Below are positions 48,591-64,000 of a stretch of DNA of 64,000 bases, one piece after another. Location: NCBI GenBank assembly GCA_000149265.1, contig CH003284.1, positions 289,039 through 353,038 on the forward strand, given 5' to 3'. The notes beneath the pieces are model-generated. The model was not told where the DNA came from, did not search any database, and was given only the letters and a program-made list of their open reading frames with translations. This DNA comes from Ciona savignyi (Eukaryota > Chordata > Ascidiacea > Phlebobranchia > Cionidae). A program made the translations under genes and the position numbers. Position 1 is the first letter of the stretch, and the number at the start of each line of letters is the position of its first letter.

Positions 48591-50544
48591 AAGAAGTTTT
48601 ACCACTAATCCTGGTGAAACTAATAAATGTATAAACCAAAGATATCATTATTATCCAAATTTTCAAAACTATTTGATGGGTTACTATATACCCAGTTATA
48701 TTTTTCTCTCAGTAAAATATCTTTATTCTCTAAATCAATATGGCTTTGTAAGAATTGCTCTACTGTGATTTCTATTTGACGTATTAATATCAATTTCGTT
48801 TAAGCTCTTAAAAACACAATTTAACAATGTTTAAAAGGAAAATAATAAAATATTGTAGAATTTGTTACCAGATTTGATGTTACCTGGATTACAGTCAACA
48901 TACTATCTGCTCTATTAAAAGGTTTGCCTGCTATATCTATAAACAAGTTACTTTTTTAATAATAGCCAATAAACAACTTTATTAACATGTATATAGATAA
49001 GATATAATAATTATTCTATGTCTATAAACAAAATTAGTATTTTTAATGTATTTGACATGTTTTTGTTTCTTTTTTGTTAATTATTGCCCATAAATGGCAT
49101 ATTTTTATTATTAGTATGAGCATAACAAGCAAAAAATTTAAGTTGATTGATTTATTGATAATTTTGTATGTTTCTGCATGCAGTTTGGGATTTTAAGGTG
49201 GGCTTGGGGTTAGTGCCCTTTTCCTTACAAATTTCTGTTAACAATTCTTAATTAGCATAAGGAGGAAATTAGTAGTGATAATATCATCGAAAAATAATTT
49301 TTTTGACATGGACAATTATGATAACCAAAACACATTAAGCTTTTTTGTGTTTTATATTCCAACAAAAAACGTTTTGCATAATTTATTATTGTCTTCAAAA
49401 CAGCCTAAATTTCTTTAAAAAAAATTTATTCAGGGTCCAATATCCATAGATTGTGTATGAATTAGGTTTAATTGCTAGTACAAATAAGTTGTTTTAAACA
49501 ATGCTATATTCCAGAGCTAAGGAAATCAATGTTCATTTGCTGGCTTTACCACTAAAGTCATTAAATTTCATTGTTTTCCTTACTACTATGCCGAGATCCA
49601 ATAAAAACTTAATAATATAACACTCCTTGGATTTGACCGAGGTTATTCCTAATTTTGGGTAATTACTTTGTTCACTGCTAAGAGAATATACTATTATAAT
49701 AGAATTTGTTTTTAATTTATTGTAAAAAATACAAACCAGTTTTCTACTATGAAACACCATGTGCAAGTGGAACTCTATAGATTGAATATAATAGTAAATA
49801 CTATGGCTAAAAGTTGTGGGAACCATCATCCTAACTTTTAGCATGACTTCCAATTTGTACCACTGGCTTTCAATTATGTTATGTCGGTCATTATTTAACC
49901 CTTGCAAAATATGCTTATTTTTACACTATGGTGCATTTTTAACCCATTGCAAAGGAAAATGTTTTATTCCACAACAAATTATATGTATTTCATTATCCAT
50001 TTTGCTTGTGATTTAAGCTCAAAACTGAATAAAAGTAGTATGTTGCCAATTTTGAAACTAAAATTAACAGCTTTTACCTTTCTTCACCATCAATTTGTCT
50101 ATATCTGTAGTCTACATCCATTTTAGACACTACAATATGTATCATATCCAACACACTACAATCGCTTTGAAATCGCTTTCAATTTTAAACACAGGGAACA
50201 AACATTGTACCATTATTCACCGTCGAAATATTTTAATGTATGTCAAGTTGGATTTTCTAATTTTGCAAAGTTACCCAACCGATACCTAAACTCGGGTTTA
50301 TTTTACAAAAAGCTCTGTGTTATGTAAACCAGACACAACTTTGGCAAGATGACAGTGTAGTTTTACTTTAGGTGTACTCTGTACCAAGCTAATGTATGAT
50401 TTTCCTATGACGCTACAATGTGACTAAGTAATATACATTGACCAAGCAGTTACAGCACTTATTTAATGTTAAAAGTGCGCGAAATTAGTACCGGTAATTG
50501 ATATTTTCGCGATTTTGTTAAATTTTGTAATTTGAGCAAAAAAC

Positions 50545-50752
50545 AGGACCGCTTGGAGCGCTTGGATCACTTAGATTGCTATGGAAAGTAATTCTAACCC
50601 TGTCCCAAACACTAATCTCAACCCCAGAACTAACTTTAACCCCAAGCCTAACATTATTTTCCTGGGTTTTGTAATTACGAAGTATAGTAAGCGATCCAAG
50701 CTATCCAAGCGATTTAAGCGCTCCATGCGCTCCAAGCGGTCCTGTAGTATTT
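50545..50752. mobile_element. MITE, GCTTGGAGC family
   Basis: Inverted second copy of the same family, about 185 bp upstream of the calcineurin start codon. Confidence 0.75.
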
Positions 50753-50936
50753 AGAGGTACCGAATTCGAACCCTGTTCACTGTTTAATTTTTTAGGATTG
50801 TGTGTTTAGATGATTGTAGTTTTGAACATGGTTTAGACATTTCTCGGACAAACACAGCTCTCAACAAGGAAGTGAACTCATAAACACAAACCAGTGATAT
50901 TTAGCATTTCCTCCCAAAAGTTTTAGACAAAGAAAG

Positions 50937-63708
<12,772 letters not shown>

Positions 63709-64000
63709 GTCAGAGATATTACTGCGCAATCACCTACGGCTGTTTATTATATTCGGGGCTTTGGCAACATCTTTATAACTTGGTGTCTATTTAAATTGGA
63801 TTTTATAATTTCCCTGGTTGGCATAAAGTTTAAATTTTTTTGGAGGGATATAAATGTTTTTTTTGTCTGCAATAAGTTTGGTGTCATCAACTAAATGGGA
63901 GTATTTATAAAATTTTTACTTTCACCCAATCGCAAACGCTTGCAGCTTAAAATTAATCTTATTTTTAAAATCACCTTTTAAATTTTAAATCCACATTTTA

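Larger units (their letters stand above)
44731..50936. other. Intergenic region between CFAP36 and calcineurin A
   Basis: Presumed CFAP36 3'UTR and calcineurin promoter. It contains SINE A and hAT copies (45210-45680), a SINE B (46240-46360), a TA microsatellite (47727-47772), two MITEs of the GGGAAGGAGGG family and one with GCTTGG ends. The rest, including 46800-47700 and 48600-50450, is AT-rich with no recognisable gene. Confidence 0.6.

Overview
The window is nuclear DNA of an intron-rich, AT-rich invertebrate with compact introns packed with SINEs and MITEs. Gene content and repeat style suggest a tunicate, most likely Ciona. This is inference from general knowledge; no species-diagnostic marker was checked. 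One assembly gap (Ns) lies at 35603-36527.

Three host genes were rebuilt exon by exon. Almost every junction was required to have consensus splice sites and matching intron phase. (1) On the minus strand, 22906 down to beyond the left edge, lies a 20-exon ionotropic glutamate receptor-like (iGluR) gene: signal peptide, amino-terminal domain (ATD), S1, M1, pore, M3, S2, M4, start of the C-tail. It lacks the usual amino-acid-ligand residues, has Glu at the Q/R pore position, and carries an exon-encoded minisatellite of about 18 His/Thr-rich 11-residue repeats in its extracellular part. (2) On the plus strand, 29164-44730, lies a complete 11-exon CFAP36 (CCDC104) orthologue. (3) On the plus strand, 50937 to beyond 63708, lie the first 11 coding exons of calcineurin A (PPP3C), including the whole phosphatase core. 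Two of its introns use GC donors.

Mobile DNA fills much of the rest. The divergent spacer between the iGluR and CFAP36 genes holds a 4.48-kb Ty3/gypsy-like LTR retrotransposon (24107-28584) with identical 157-bp LTRs, a CCTAC target duplication, a tRNA-Leu-type primer site and one frameshift. iGluR intron 17 holds a 2.3-kb Kolobok-like element (1557-3899). It has about 580-bp inverted repeats, a THAP-domain ORF and, on the other strand, an ORF resembling the P2X7 C-terminal 'ballast' domain. More than 40 copies of a tRNA-derived SINE (family A, tail TATCC repeats) and four of a second one (family B, A-rich tail) are present. Several hAT, PIF/Harbinger-like and mariner-like non-autonomous elements have visible target duplications and nested insertions. 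Two MITE families share a core but have different ends.

The most unusual signals are the divergent iGluR with its HGHM repeat, the Kolobok-like element pairing THAP and ballast-like ORFs, and SINE A tails lying 14-24 nt upstream of at least six of the 19 iGluR 3' splice sites.
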